From the NCBI RefSeq assembly GCF_036373705.1, contig NC_089868.1, positions 16,226,520-16,290,519 on the forward strand: 64,000 nt of DNA, read 5' to 3'. The notes under the pieces are model-generated. The model saw only the letters and a list, made by a program, of their open reading frames with translations. It ran no database searches and was not told the origin of the DNA. Position numbers and translations under genes: made by a program. The stretch comes from Amia ocellicauda. Its lineage: Eukaryota; Chordata; Actinopteri; Amiiformes; Amiidae. Positions 12,101-46,533 of the stretch are shown here, one piece after another (the stretch's first letter is position 1; each line of letters starts with the position of its first letter).

Positions 12101-15100
12101 TTAGTAATCAAGCTTTTCTTCTCTAATGAAAATAATATGGTTTAATGAGGAACCATTTATGATTAAAAGTAATTGTATTGCCTGTCCTATAGCATTATGT
12201 GGCAAGTTTAAGCAGAAAGTGAAACAGGAAAAAAGGACATTTAAGGACATTTACATGTGGCTTATACAACTTATTATGAGATAGTATGCACAAAATAGTA
12301 GTCTCTGAAGTTTTTCTTCCAGCTGATTTTTGTTTCTGTGTCTGTGCATTGTATAAAACAAGTTAAGTCGGTGCAGAAAAAGCTTGCTGAAGCAATAAAG
12401 ATCGAGGCGAACTGCAGTTCTGAGCCAGAACTGAGCGACTCCAGTACCGACGAGGATGAAGACACTCACACTGCAGAACACACAGTGCACCAGAGCTGCA
12501 GTGGTACAGTGACGGCTTTATACTGACTTTGTAGCCGGGCTAATAAGCACGTTGGGGGGTCTTAATCTGTTTGTGTGAAATACATAGCTGAGAAAGTCTC
12601 ACATTTCATAATATCGGGGTTGTTACACTTTATCACACTACTATACTAGTTAAATGTTATAATGCTTTGTTATGCTTCCAAAATAGAACTAAAAATATGC
12701 AGGAAATTTGAATAAAGTGAAGTGATAAAGAATTGATGAGACGCTTGCAGGATAAGAATCAGTATGTGCTGCTCCCAATGGGACAACCCACTCTATGTCC
12801 TGACCTGCCAATTTTGTTTCTAGGTGTGGAAGCAGGGGAAGCTGTGGGCTTTTCTCTGGAACGGGCAGTCAGCTTACCAGAGGAAAAAGACCATCTTAAT
12901 GGAGAAAAGCCAGTGACCGAGGAAGTGAGCCAAGGAGAAGCGCTACCAAAAGCAGATGAGGAAGAAGCCAATGCTAAGAACGATAAAGAGCAGGAGATAG
13001 AATACCTACCAGAAATGGAGGAGCCACCAGCAAAGGATGGAGCGCCTTTGGCTGAGGGAAAAGTAGAGACTGAGACAAACTTAGAAAACAGTGAGGATCA
13101 GACAAAAGAAACTGAGGCTATGGGAGAGGTGGAAAGTGAATGGCCAGATGATGAAACCAATGCTGAAGGAAGTGAAGCTAAATCTGCAATGACTGAGGCT
13201 GAAGTAGAAGAAGCAGAGACTGAGAATAAAGAAGACCAAAGAGCAGAAATTATTGAAATGGAGACAGAACAGAAAACACCTGAGGAAGAAAATGTGCCTA
13301 AGCTGCATGAGACTGATGTGGTGGCAGAAGAGGTAGACGAGAAAGCCGAGAACCCCAGTATGAATGAAGAGGCCAAGACAGAAGCCTGTGAAGCTCCTGT
13401 GGAAGAGACCGTAGTCGAGGCAGAAGCTAAAGCAGAACAGACTGAGATTATGGCAGAAAGCACGGACATACACAATGAAGAGACCGTGGACGAGTCAAAG
13501 GCAGAAGGGCCACAGGCTGAGCCTGAAGCAGAAGAGGCTGTGGGGATGAACGATGAACCTGCAGAGGGAGACACTGAGACTACAGACACAAACAGTGAGA
13601 AACTACACATAGAAGATACTGAAGCCAAGATAGAGACAGCTGGAGATGAGACAGGAGAGACAGAGAGCGCAGCTGAGAAAGTACAGACCGAAATAGGAGA
13701 AGGCGAGAATGAGGCTAAAACAGAAGAGGTTAAGGCAGATGAAACGGAGGAGGCGGGAGATGAGGAAGAAGACAGTGCGGCTACCGCAGGTGAGGCCGAA
13801 CATAAGTCAGAAGAGGGAGACTGTGTGGCAAAGGAAGAACAGCTTGAGCCAAAAGGAGAAGATGGGGAATCTAAACAGACAGAGACAGGTGATACACAAG
13901 ATAAGATAGAGAATAATTCTGAGGCAGAAGAGACAGATGGCAAAGTTGAACAAAGTGAGGTTCAGAGTGGAGACACTGAGCAAGAGGAGGCAGAGCATGA
14001 TGGGAAATCCTCTATGACAGGTGAAACAGGGGCTGTCCCAGATGACACTGAGACTAAAATGGAAAAGCCTGAGGACACAGAGAAGACTGAGATTAAAGCA
14101 GAAGGAAGTGAGGAACAGAAAACTGAGGCCACCGTACAAGAAACTGAATCCCAGTTACAGGAAACCGAGATCCAAAAAACTGAACAGCCCAAAGAGGCAG
14201 CTGTCATGGAAGAAGAGGAACACAGTAAACCAGAAGACACTGAGATCACAGAGGAACAGTCTGAGACCATTGAAGAAACAGAGGAGCCCTCAGAGGAGCC
14301 TGAAGGAGAAAAAGACAAGAAAGAGACAGAAACAGAACAAGAGCCTAAAGCTGAAACTGAGACGGAGACACCAGAGATGAAAACATGCGAGACTAATGCT
14401 ACAACATCAGATAGTACAGGTGAGATCAAAGAAACAGATCCTACAGGTACAGATCAGGCTGAGGCAGAGACAGTAGACCCAGGGGCTGAGTCTCAAGCAA
14501 GAGAAACAGAGCCCTGCCATCAAGTACAGGAGCCGGAAGCAGAGCAGAGTGAGCCTGAAGTGGCATCAATTACAGAAATGAGTGAAAGTCTTGAATCTAA
14601 CAAAGGAGAGATAAAGGGAATGGAAGAGGAGACAAAGGCAGTGGAAACTGAGGAGGAAGAGCCAGAGAAGCCAGATGGAGGACAAGAAAAAGAAGCAGAA
14701 GGTACAGCTGCTGAGGCAGGGAGCACAACTGAGACCAGTGAGGCTGAACTGGAGGACCAACCAGAGAAGGAATCTGAAGAACAAGAGGAAGCTCTCCCAG
14801 GCGAGAGAGAGGACACTGGCGGAGCGGCTGAAGATACTGCGGAAGTGTTGGAGACAAAAGACACCGTTCACACAGAAGAGGCTGCTGCAGAGTCTGGGGC
14901 TCAGGGGGTGGCAGGGGAGGAACATCAGTCAGAGCCAGTGAGTGAAGTAAAAATGAACCCAACTGACTCTGATAATGAAAGCACACATTCCCAGGTTAGA
15001 TCAGAGAGAGACGAGTCCACCACTGGCACAGAAGACCCGGCATCAGTGACTCTGTCTAAAGAAGAAGAGTTAGATCCTGAGGCTGATGAAGAACAAGCAC

Positions 15101-15582
15101 AGCTTCAAGGCACCACAGAGTCTCTGAGTAAACTAGAACAAGAGCATGGTTCAGATGAAGGAGAAAATACGGAGCCCAAGGGGGAAGATGATGAGACGGA
15201 GACTGTGTCTATAGCAGGATTGCCTGACAGTAGCACACAGGAGGTTAGATCTCAGACTGGAGAAGAACAGCCTTCAAAATCCCCAGAAAGTGCACCAGCT
15301 GTGGAGGCTGGAGTAAATGAAGAAGAGTCTAATGCCCTTACAACCAAGAAGACTGAAGTAAAGCTGGAGGAGACAGGCTTGGAGTCAGACAAGAAAGCTG
15401 AATCTACATCTGAGAGTCAAGTGTACAAGTGTGGGAACGGGAAAGTACAGTTGCAGAGTAACACAGAAGAGCAGTTTATTAATGCAACATCACACACGAA
15501 AGATGAGCCCGAGGCCAATAAGGACGAGGAGACACCGGTAGAAGTACTTTCCGCAGACCAAGGAAATCCCCAAACCACTTAA
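3177..15582 (+). CDS. ERICH3: Glutamate-rich protein 3 (ERICH3)
   Basis: Fourteen coding exons: 3177-3196, 5906-5999, 6142-6267, 6561-6632, 6932-7060, 8110-8271, 8517-8726, 8879-9056, 9452-9638, 9792-10033, 10137-10355, 10483-11040, 12363-12503 and 12824-15582. Every junction is GT-AG and in phase, giving 1,698 residues; human ERICH3 has about 1,530. Exons 2-4 encode the family start: AYNSLTDKHLTGYFSNTRIRRHL, then RRDHQRYVRECLAQAIFHKVLDME. Residues about 272-393 form the conserved cysteine- and aromatic-rich domain (QQHCGGENLCVYRGKL, RRHHGFPFSLTFFLNGMQV, CCEFKHRKGSRLGGK), which I believe is catalogued as DUF4590. From about residue 400 the protein is almost entirely Glu/Lys/Thr/Ala-rich. The last exon alone covers residues 780-1698. 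ERICH3 is reported as a cilium-associated vesicle-trafficking protein in vertebrates; this sequence shows no enzyme motif. The donor at 11040 was chosen over 11015 because only 11040 keeps phase with the KSVQKK exon. Confidence 0.93.
11959..12053 (+). other. Intronic poly(A) signals within ERICH3
   Basis: AATAAA hexamers at 11959, 12023 and 12048 sit in the intron between the exons ending at 11040 and starting at 12363. Reading through the 11040 donor meets an in-frame TGA at 11118-11120. A transcript ending here would encode about 758 residues and lose the giant acidic tail. Use of the site is unproven; AT-rich introns carry such hexamers by chance. Confidence 0.3.
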
Positions 15583-18003
15583 GTAAAATCCCAAACACCC
15601 ACCCGCAGACACAGGTAACTAGGTGTTTGGATAACTGCACCCCACCAGCACCCTCTCAGAGGCATCAAATGTATGTAGTTTATATTAGCTTTATTATGTT
15701 TGTAGTTAATATTAACTTATATCCTCAATTGTATTATTAATTTAATGTAAATGCTGTGTCCTACATACAGTGCAAACAGCAACATACCATACCATTACCT
15801 CAAACACTGATTGATAATTGCTTTAATACTATAATTAGAATTATTATATCCGGGTACATCTTTCCTGATAAAAAAAAATTAAATATAAATTTTATATAAA
15901 ATGTGTATTAATACTGCCATTCATATCTAATATATTTTGTTTTATTATGTTCACAGGATACTGAAGAAGTGCATTTCATGAATGTCAGTTGGATAAGAAG
16001 CACATTCCTCAGTTTGCAACACTGCATAAATAACACAATGAAAGTAAAATACATCTAGGTCTTGCTCATCTTTTATATATCATTTTAATCTGTATAAAAT
16101 GAGAGTAATGCTGTACCTGATATTAATATTGATATAGCTTGTGTTAAACTTTCAGCTACTGTACCGAATTTTGCATTTAGAATTATCTGATTGTATAAAA
16201 TATGCTAGCAGAGCTGAGTGTGACTTTAAAACTTGGTAAAATTACTTTTTTGGCACATTACACATATTAGGAGATATCCTACAGAAACTTATTAGTGCCA
16301 CAGAGGAAATAAATAGTGTTAATATGACATAATATTGCTTTAACCAGATAATATTGCAGTATTTGAAAATAATTAGTGTTACACATGCCCACATCGTAAA
16401 TAGCAAATAGTATTGTGTCAGTTTAATAATAAACTACAGTATACAGTACAGTACAGTATAATAATTTTGAACACCTATTCAGTCTCAAAAGAACAAGGGA
16501 GGATTCCAGGTGCTCAGATTTAAGACTGAGTACATTATTTTGCAAATACTCATATTTCAACTCTACACAACCGTTTAAGTGTCTATAGATTATTTTTTCT
16601 GTGGTGCTAATATGCTTCCATAGATTCCAGCCATAAAATTTGTTGTAAGAAAAAGGCTTTATATAATATACATTTACAACATTTATTCACTCGTTTGAGG
16701 TATTAGTCATTCAACTGTTAAATGTACATCAGTATTTCTTTTCTGTTGTCTGTTTTGGGTTGTTAGCATATTTCAGTGATAGCTGGAAGGAAGTTGTATT
16801 GTATAACTCACCATAAAATATTTCTCTTCACCTTTTGCCATGATGTAGAAGATTACTGATTGACACCGAAGGAGGCCCTGTGGTATTTTGAGAGTCTTCT
16901 GTAGAATAAGCCTTTCGTGAGATCCTTGAAAGCAGATATTCCTCTGCGTGGCCTACTCTATCATATTTTAAAATACTTAAATGACCAAATTCAAAATTCT
17001 ATTGAATATAGGTCCTCCATAATTGCACTGGAAAGTACTTTATTTGTGGAGAAGAAGGAAAAATAAAATACCCTGGATACCTTGATGTAGATGCTTTATT
17101 TTTACTATTTAATGAGAGATTTAAATCTATTTATTTTTATATGTCTGTTTGAAAGGAAGTTTTGGACTCATCGAAAAATGTTTCTTTACCAAACAAACTT
17201 GTTTGTGTATTAACTTTCAAAACAATATTACCTCACAAGGTTGCCCAACACTGATATAACTATAAATGAATAGTCATACGGATGTAGAATTGGTACAGAA
17301 ATAGTAAACTCATACGAACAGCATTTTTTAATTATCATTTTTAATATGGGTTAATACTTTAGTTTGTTTGTAAGGCAAATATTTTCTTGTCCTAGAAGAT
17401 TACGAATGATCACAGGTATGGGACAATACATAATATACTATATTAATCATCATATACATTTTTGCAACATTGCTTGTATAGACATTTCATTTTATTATAT
17501 TTCTTAACATAATTCCTTATTGGCAATGTTATGTAGTTGCATTATTCATTTGTATTTGTGAAGTTATCTTTATTGAAGTTGCCAATGTATTCATACATAA
17601 TTGCTTGCTGTATACTTTTTTTAAGCATAATGGGAAATTGTTATTTTTGCAAATCACTGAAGCGGTTTTCTTTGAAGATTGCAAAGTACATCCCTGGTTT
17701 GGAAGTTGTAAAGGCTTGCTGTTCCTTGTGTATATCGTAAAGGTTGTGTCTTTCTAAATACCTGGACGTTTTGCTGCTGCTCTGGTTCACATTAGTAAGG
17801 AAGTCAAAATAGTCAATCCAAATTGACCAAGTTGTGCAACTGAAACCTAAGCTTCATATTGACAGTGTACTCAGGAAGTACAGAAAGTGCTCATTGTCTT
17901 TATTTGTGTGTGATTGCTTTCTTTTTTTTAAATAATGCACTGTACTGCAAAAAGATTGTATGATTATATATTATTTAATTTTGTGTGTAATAAAAATAAT
18001 AAA
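15583..18003 (+). other. ERICH3 3' UTR region with poly(A) signals
   Basis: AT-rich, gene-free sequence of about 2.4 kb follows the ERICH3 stop. Two AATAAA hexamers at 17989-17994 and 17998-18003 are good candidates for the distal 3' end. A donor-like 'acacag/gtaact' just after the stop (about 15615) and an acceptor-like 'tgttcacag' near 15957 could remove a UTR intron. No conserved coding segment is seen. Confidence 0.45.
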
Positions 18004-18023
18004 TGGAAACATTTGATTCTTTT

Positions 18024-18029
18024 TTTATT
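18024..18029 (-). other. Candidate TNNI3K poly(A) signal
   Basis: AATAAA on the minus strand, about 590 bases past the TNNI3K stop and only 21 bases from the last ERICH3 signal on the plus strand. If both are used, the two genes end essentially on top of each other. Confidence 0.35.
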
Positions 18030-18612
18030 TGACTTTTAGTTTAAATTAAAATGACCTGCCCACCAGCACTCAGCTGGCAGAATTAGCATTATTGAAAAAC
18101 CCCTTCAGTATTCACTATGGTCTGTCCAGTAGAAAGTCAATAGGAAAGGCAAGTCACCTGTGATAGATGTTTAAAAACCTTTTATCTTTCAGAACATATT
18201 GCATTAAAAAAAGTGAACCTCAAAATCAGCATGAAAATGTATGTGTATGCCACAGTCTTACAAATGTCCAAATAATTAAGCAAATAAACTAAAAATAAAT
18301 ACTATAAGCGCCAAGTTTTTCATTTAGTTCTAAAACTATGAAATATTCCATTAACACAGTATGAATAAAAAATACTTCACCGACTACTCTTAAGCAGCAT
18401 ATAGTAAGTATACTTTAATACAAATTATCATTTCACTCACTTGCGTGCATGTTTTTAGGTTAGCCGCCCGCTGTGATTAAATACTAGACAGTGGTCTATG
18501 CCTTCACTTATCATACTATCTCAAACCTTCATCACTAGAATTGTGCTGGGAAGCTGTCAGGCGGTGCTGTGGTGCATCTTAATGAGCTGTCTGGGAGCCG
18601 ATTACCCCGAAG

Positions 18613-40890
<22,278 letters not shown>

Positions 40891-42148
40891 TGAGGCGTTC
40901 CTTTAGTCGCAATGTCTTTGCTTTAGTGGAAAACAGTCCAAAACCGCAAGACAGGCAGTCATATAATTCTTTCCTCGAGCGCGATGGCAGTCCTGCTGAT
41001 AAACCTGGTATCATGGCCACCAGCTAAAAATAACTCGTCTCCAAATGGAATGTCTGACAACAATGACAACTGATCTGACCATGCTGTGAGTTACAACAAC
41101 AGGCAAGACACCATTTGTACTTTTTCAGCCCAGCAGATAGCCTTCTTCTGCAAATTGTTTCTGTGTTTACTGTCCAGATTTCTTAAACTAAAACCTTACA
41201 GTGTATTTTATATGCACCCTGAAATACTGGAGATTTTCAGAATAGATAAGTAATTACAATCATATATTATTTAAAGGTATTGAAATGAAGTCTCTGAGCT
41301 ACAAAAACCTCTCTCCAGGATATTTAACAATCTTAAACCAGCTTCTCGCATGGATGCCATCGTCAACAAATCACAAGAGAATTTTTATTTCTGCTTAATA
41401 TCAGCAGGTGCCCAACTAAGATTTGGAAACATGACATGAGATTAAGTATCCCAGCAGCTGTCAGCGATATATAAAGCGAAGTGGGCATGCTTTTCTAGTT
41501 TGTTTTATACAGCATATTATTAAAGAGATTGCCCTTCTTATTTGATGTCCTAATACAAACACAACTGGATTATGATGTCATTCACTGTATAAAAATAAAT
41601 GACACACAAAGTGACCCAGGGTTTCGAAGAAAAATCAGTATGGATACAATTACCAAACAGCACAGCTGCCTTTTATTACTTGGAAAACTCCACACCTGGA
41701 CAGGATGATTAATTACAAGCCACAAAAGCAGTTGAAAGAAAAATATACTTTTTTAATATTATTTACACGTTTACATAGTTTTTATGATCTTATATTTTGA
41801 CCACAATCTGCTAAGAAAGTAATGGTACAAAATAAAAACACACACTTGGCATCATGGGATATCAGGACAGATTACCCTCCTCTGTTTAAAATGTGAATTA
41901 TGCAACTTAAATGTATAATGGCAAATGCATGTGTTCTTTTCACAAATAAAACCATACAAAGAGGAAGGTTTTGGTTTTTGTATTTAAAAATTAAGCACAT
42001 CATTCTGATTGTTCAAATATTGCATATTGTGGAAAGACATTATTATGTACCCCTGGACACCAACAGATCTAAGTCTGCTCCCTTAAGACAACCCTCTCAC
42101 CCACCAAGCGTATCCCTGCAACATTATTTGGAAAAAGGCCAGACACTT
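40891..42148. other. FPGT-TNNI3K spacer
   Basis: This 1.26 kb stretch should hold the FPGT 3' UTR and the TNNI3K promoter/5' UTR on the minus strand. A minus-strand AATAAA at 41672-41677 is a plausible FPGT end. No CpG-rich promoter block is visible, and no further gene is seen. Confidence 0.45.
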
Positions 42149-44402
42149 TCAGTTAGCCTTCGATTTCTCCTTACATATGTCTTCAAAAAGACCCTTCCTG
42201 AATCTTAGCATTTTGTCTAAGTCTTTGTATTTAAGAGCCTCCTGCAAAGAAAATAATTTGAAATCCTGAAGAAGGCTGCAACTGGATTCACTGTGCAAAG
42301 AGTTAATCATCTGCAGGGACGTTGCGAATGAACTCTGTAGATCAGAGCACAAAGGAAAGACTCTTGCGTTCCACAAACTCAGGCAGGATTGGTCACCTGA
42401 GAACTTCAGGTCTCCAACAGACAGACCCCAGCAGCCTAGGCACGTCACTAAACTCGTTCCAAAGAACTGCAGCTGGCTAATGTCAGAGACAGACGACACA
42501 CTTTTCTTCACATTGTCCTCTATTCCTAACATAATAGTGACAAACACTGTGTCCCCGTTAAGACTCCCAGTCAGTGAATGTATGAAAGCATTAGATGGGA
42601 CACTGAGGCCACCATCTATCCAGCAACCACTAATTATAGTGTTCCCACCTACAGTAACATTAGGGCCGAGCCTTGAGTACTCAATGACTGAACCTGAAGC
42701 CACGGCACAGCTAGGATGGAGAAGGCTGTGAATAACACAAACTGCAGAATCTTTTGAAGTGTCACCTGGACAGATACTAAAAGCATCAGAAAGTAGACCA
42801 AGTTCTGCCCTGAGGTCTGGGTCTCCTGTCAAATGAAACAAATATTCCTGGGTAGTGCCAACATGATAGAATTTTGAGTTATTTAGCACCACTACATTAA
42901 GTGGGGTTCCTTTAAGAAGGGAGAATATCTGTTCTCTAACATTGACCAGGTTTTTTTCCTCCTTTGTCACATTAGCAGTGTGTTTTGTATATGCTGGCGT
43001 TGCCCCAGGACCCAAGGCCTGCAAGAAATCACCGTAGGCATCTATTTCACAATCTAGCGGTCCAATTTCTTTGAGTAAAGCAAGCAGACGTGTGGCTGTG
43101 TGATAGTCTATGTAATATGTGCTATCTGTGTAAACAAATTCTGAGCCACTCACACAGCTGCTGCTATATTCTGCACATGACACCCCACTACAAACTGCTC
43201 CGCTTGCCTGCATTTTGTCGACGCTGGGTTTGTGAAGGAAACAATGACAGGACCTGTACTCCAGTTCAGGAAGGTCCGATTCGGCTGCGGGTTCCAGAAC
43301 AAACACTCCATGAGTCCTCCCGATGGAAAGAGGGGATGGGTGGGCTAACGCAGAGAAGCCGGGCCTGTCGAACACGATGGCCACATTCTCTTTAATGGCG
43401 TAAAGCTCAATATCATCAGCGCAGGTTACCAGCACTCCTGGCCTCATGTGTGAAGGAAAGTCAATGTACATAGCCAGCTTCAGCTCCAACATCTGGTACA
43501 GTGGGTCACCCAGGGGCAGGGCTGTAAAGATTTTCCCAAGAGCGCTTGCACTAGGTAGCCGTTGACTAAAACCTCCTGTTAAGGAATTTAATAACATGTA
43601 CAAATGAAAATTGAGTTATTCCAAGTAGTAATGGATAACACAGCAATTAAAAATACATATATGTAGCTACTGATTTTAAATTCTACGAACAAAGGATGGT
43701 GATTACCTGCATGAATGATAATTATTCTGAATCCACTTAATTTTTCTCCATACATATCCTTGACTTGTTCTAAGGAATGCAGAGTAGACCCTCCATTACC
43801 TAGAGGAAAGACATGTTTATTTTTTTTATCACAGTATGTTTACTTTAATCTGGTTAATTGATTAATTGATTAATTAGTTAATTGATGATACTGACCGATT
43901 TTGGGGCCAGGAGGGTCCGCAAACACGTGGAAAGGGACGCCAAGAGGAAGCTCCCCTCGGTGAAGCTTGTCGGTGATCTGCATCTCATAAGCAGCTTTCT
44001 GGGTCTCATCCACTGCGGTGATGATGGCAACATCCCAGAATTCCCCATCCTGCACTCTCTTCCCTGCAGACACCAATTTTAATCTATTAATTTCATGCCA
44101 TCTAATTCATTTCATAATATTTATGAAACATAGGTAACTTCAGATCATCAAACCCCACACAATATGAACGCACCAGGTGCATATTAAAATGACGAATCAC
44201 AGAAGTAGCCTAATTATATCGCACCATTCTTAACACGTTTTCTGTAGCTATCGAAACCCAGTCATATCCTGAAGTTTCGTTAGCTAATGGTATTTTTAAA
44301 AATAGGTCAAGGGAATATACCTCTTAATCGGTCAAACTTTTCCAGTTTTTGTCTCGTTGACTTTTGCAACGACAGCTTCCAGCGCTTCTGCAGTTCGTTC
44401 AT
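42149..44402 (-). CDS. FPGT: Fucose-1-phosphate guanylyltransferase (FPGT)
   Basis: Four minus-strand exons, 44321-44402, 43896-44063, 43707-43799 and 42149-43575, join in phase to 589 residues; human FPGT is about 590-607. The cytosolic enzyme makes GDP-L-fucose from GTP and beta-L-fucose 1-phosphate in the fucose salvage pathway. Visible family features are [14 protein letters not shown], the nucleotide-loop-like [12 protein letters not shown] (from residue 84), [19 protein letters not shown] (from about 118), [64 protein letters not shown] and hexapeptide-like [22 protein letters not shown]. The single large last exon carrying most of the protein is typical of this gene. The start ATG at 44400-44402 gives [19 protein letters not shown]3K follows on the same strand, and LRRIQ3 starts divergently 745 bases away. 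No defects are seen. Confidence 0.96.
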
Positions 44403-45147
44403 TGTGTTGTAAAATGATCCTGTGCTGACCTCCGACCCCGAGCAAGGGAACCGTCAAACCCAGAGACACAAAGCCGCCATCTTTAAAAAGGGAATGCGCC
44501 ATAGTTTCGCGTTTATGAGCTATACGAGATATATTTTACTGAGATTAAAATGTTTAATTTATTATATTTTTAAAAAATGTGCATTTACGGTTATAAAGGT
44601 TTATCTTAAAACACCTTTGGACGTGATACTTTGGAAATATATAGTAGTGAAGTGATAGTGGCCATGTTTAGTTTGGGAAAAATAAATCCAAACTATAAAT
44701 ATTGCATTATTTAATATATACATAAAAAAATCTGATATTGAATACATTGTTTTTTCAAACGATAATTAGGACTAAATCAAATATTTTTAATTAGTTTCTT
44801 AAATGTTGTTTCCCTACTGAAGTCTATCGTCATAGTAACATTATCAACCACACATAGCGTAGTTCCTGACAGCGGCGTGAATGACTTTATTAAGATAAAT
44901 GTTATGACAATTTACCTTTTTATGAGCAGGAATGATATTTGTATATTATAAATAAAATAAAAAAAACTACATCCTGAGTGACAAACCTTAAGCTATTATT
45001 ACAACTTATTTATTAGATGTAAATGCTCTATTTTAATAGAGTGCTGTGCACGTTTAACTATGTAGTTCCAGAAAAAAATACAGTTTATTTGACTTCGGTA
45101 AGAAAAACAGTGACTTTCATTAGCAGTTGTTGTCAAAATATGACTGG
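44403..45147. promoter_or_regulatory. Bidirectional promoter region FPGT/LRRIQ3
   Basis: The FPGT ATG (minus) and the LRRIQ3 ATG (plus) face away from each other with 745 bases between. The segment is AT-rich apart from the ends next to each first exon. No convincing TATA box or named factor site was found. The call rests on gene geometry only. Confidence 0.5.
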
Positions 45148-46446
45148 ATGAGTCAGTTGGGCGCCGAGGAGTTGCTGGTGTCCTGCTCCGGGTCACTGGC
45201 GCTGCGGCACGGCCGGGCGGTCTGCCAGGGGGACCCACCTGCGGAGCTCCGGGACGTGGTGCTGCTCACATTGGGTGCCTTGCGACTGAAAAACGTGCAA
45301 AACCTGGACTATTGCACAGCACTTCAGATCTGCATCCTGGCAAACAACTACATCACGAAAATCGATGCCCTCATCAGCTGCCACTGTTTAGTTAGACTAG
45401 ATCTTCATAGAAATCAGGTAAGTGGTCATTTCACTTCTTGCATGTTGGTTGGTTTCCAGAATAATCTGCATTTGCAAAGTATAGTCAATAAACACATTGT
45501 AGTATAAAACAGTTTTCTTGGGACCTTTCTTTCAGATAACACAGCTCCCAGGAAGTGTGTTTTGGGCTGCTATGAAGAATTTGCAAATCCTCAATCTGCA
45601 TGACAACTGCATTGGAAACAAGAAGGACATGGAGGGGCTGTCAGGATGCCCACACCTCATTGCCTTGACCTTGTTCGACACTCCACTGAGTTTGACACTA
45701 GGGTACCGACACTGCATTGTCAATAGCATATGGTCTTTGAAGGCTTTGGATAACTTTGTTGTGTCAGATGAGGAGATCATTGAAGGCTGGTCTCTTCCTC
45801 GCAAATTCACAACCAAGAGCCCCCATTTGTTTGTGGATCTTTGCCCAAGATCTAAAAAGGTAGATATCAAGGTATATTTGGCATTCTACTCCTTTACAAT
45901 GTAGCTAATTACATTAACCTATGTAATACAATTATAATAATTCTATTGTTTATTTATGTATTTATTTATTTTATATACCAATTTTTTATGTCAATGAAAG
46001 CCTGGTATTTGTGTTTATGCCCACATTACAACACCCTATTGTTTTTAAGTGTTTGGTCTCATTCAGGAATCGTTTGAAGGTGAAATGAAGATAGTCAGAG
46101 AGGTTGTCTCAAAGATAAATACAATTCTAGCCTTTTACTCGCCAATGACAATTATTCAACGTTGGATTCGAGGTCACCTGACAAGAAAAAGACTTGGGTA
46201 AATATTTCATTTTTTATTTTAGATATGTGTAATATATGCTATATTTCAGACTCCATGTTAAATTAATCAAAAGCGATCTCTGTCTTAAACATATGCAGTA
46301 ACAATTATCTCACGATACAAAAGTTGCAGACAAAGAATACAACGTACTATCCCTTTCCTTTAGGTTTAATAGCATGATGTATAACCATTATAACATTGCA
46401 TACATAATGTCTTGGAAATTGAAGTGAATCTTCAAGGGTGATGTCT

Positions 46447-46533
<87 letters not shown>

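Noticed and set aside
13098-13943. 281-residue Ser/Val-rich open frame on the minus strand
   Set aside because: Mirror of the GAR-rich ERICH3 coding strand: GAG/GAA/ACT read backwards give Ser, Leu and Phe codons. It has no splice or family evidence.
41900-42208. 102-residue plus-strand open frame over the FPGT 3' end
   Set aside because: Overlaps the FPGT stop in antisense and looks like UTR sequence; no homology recognised.
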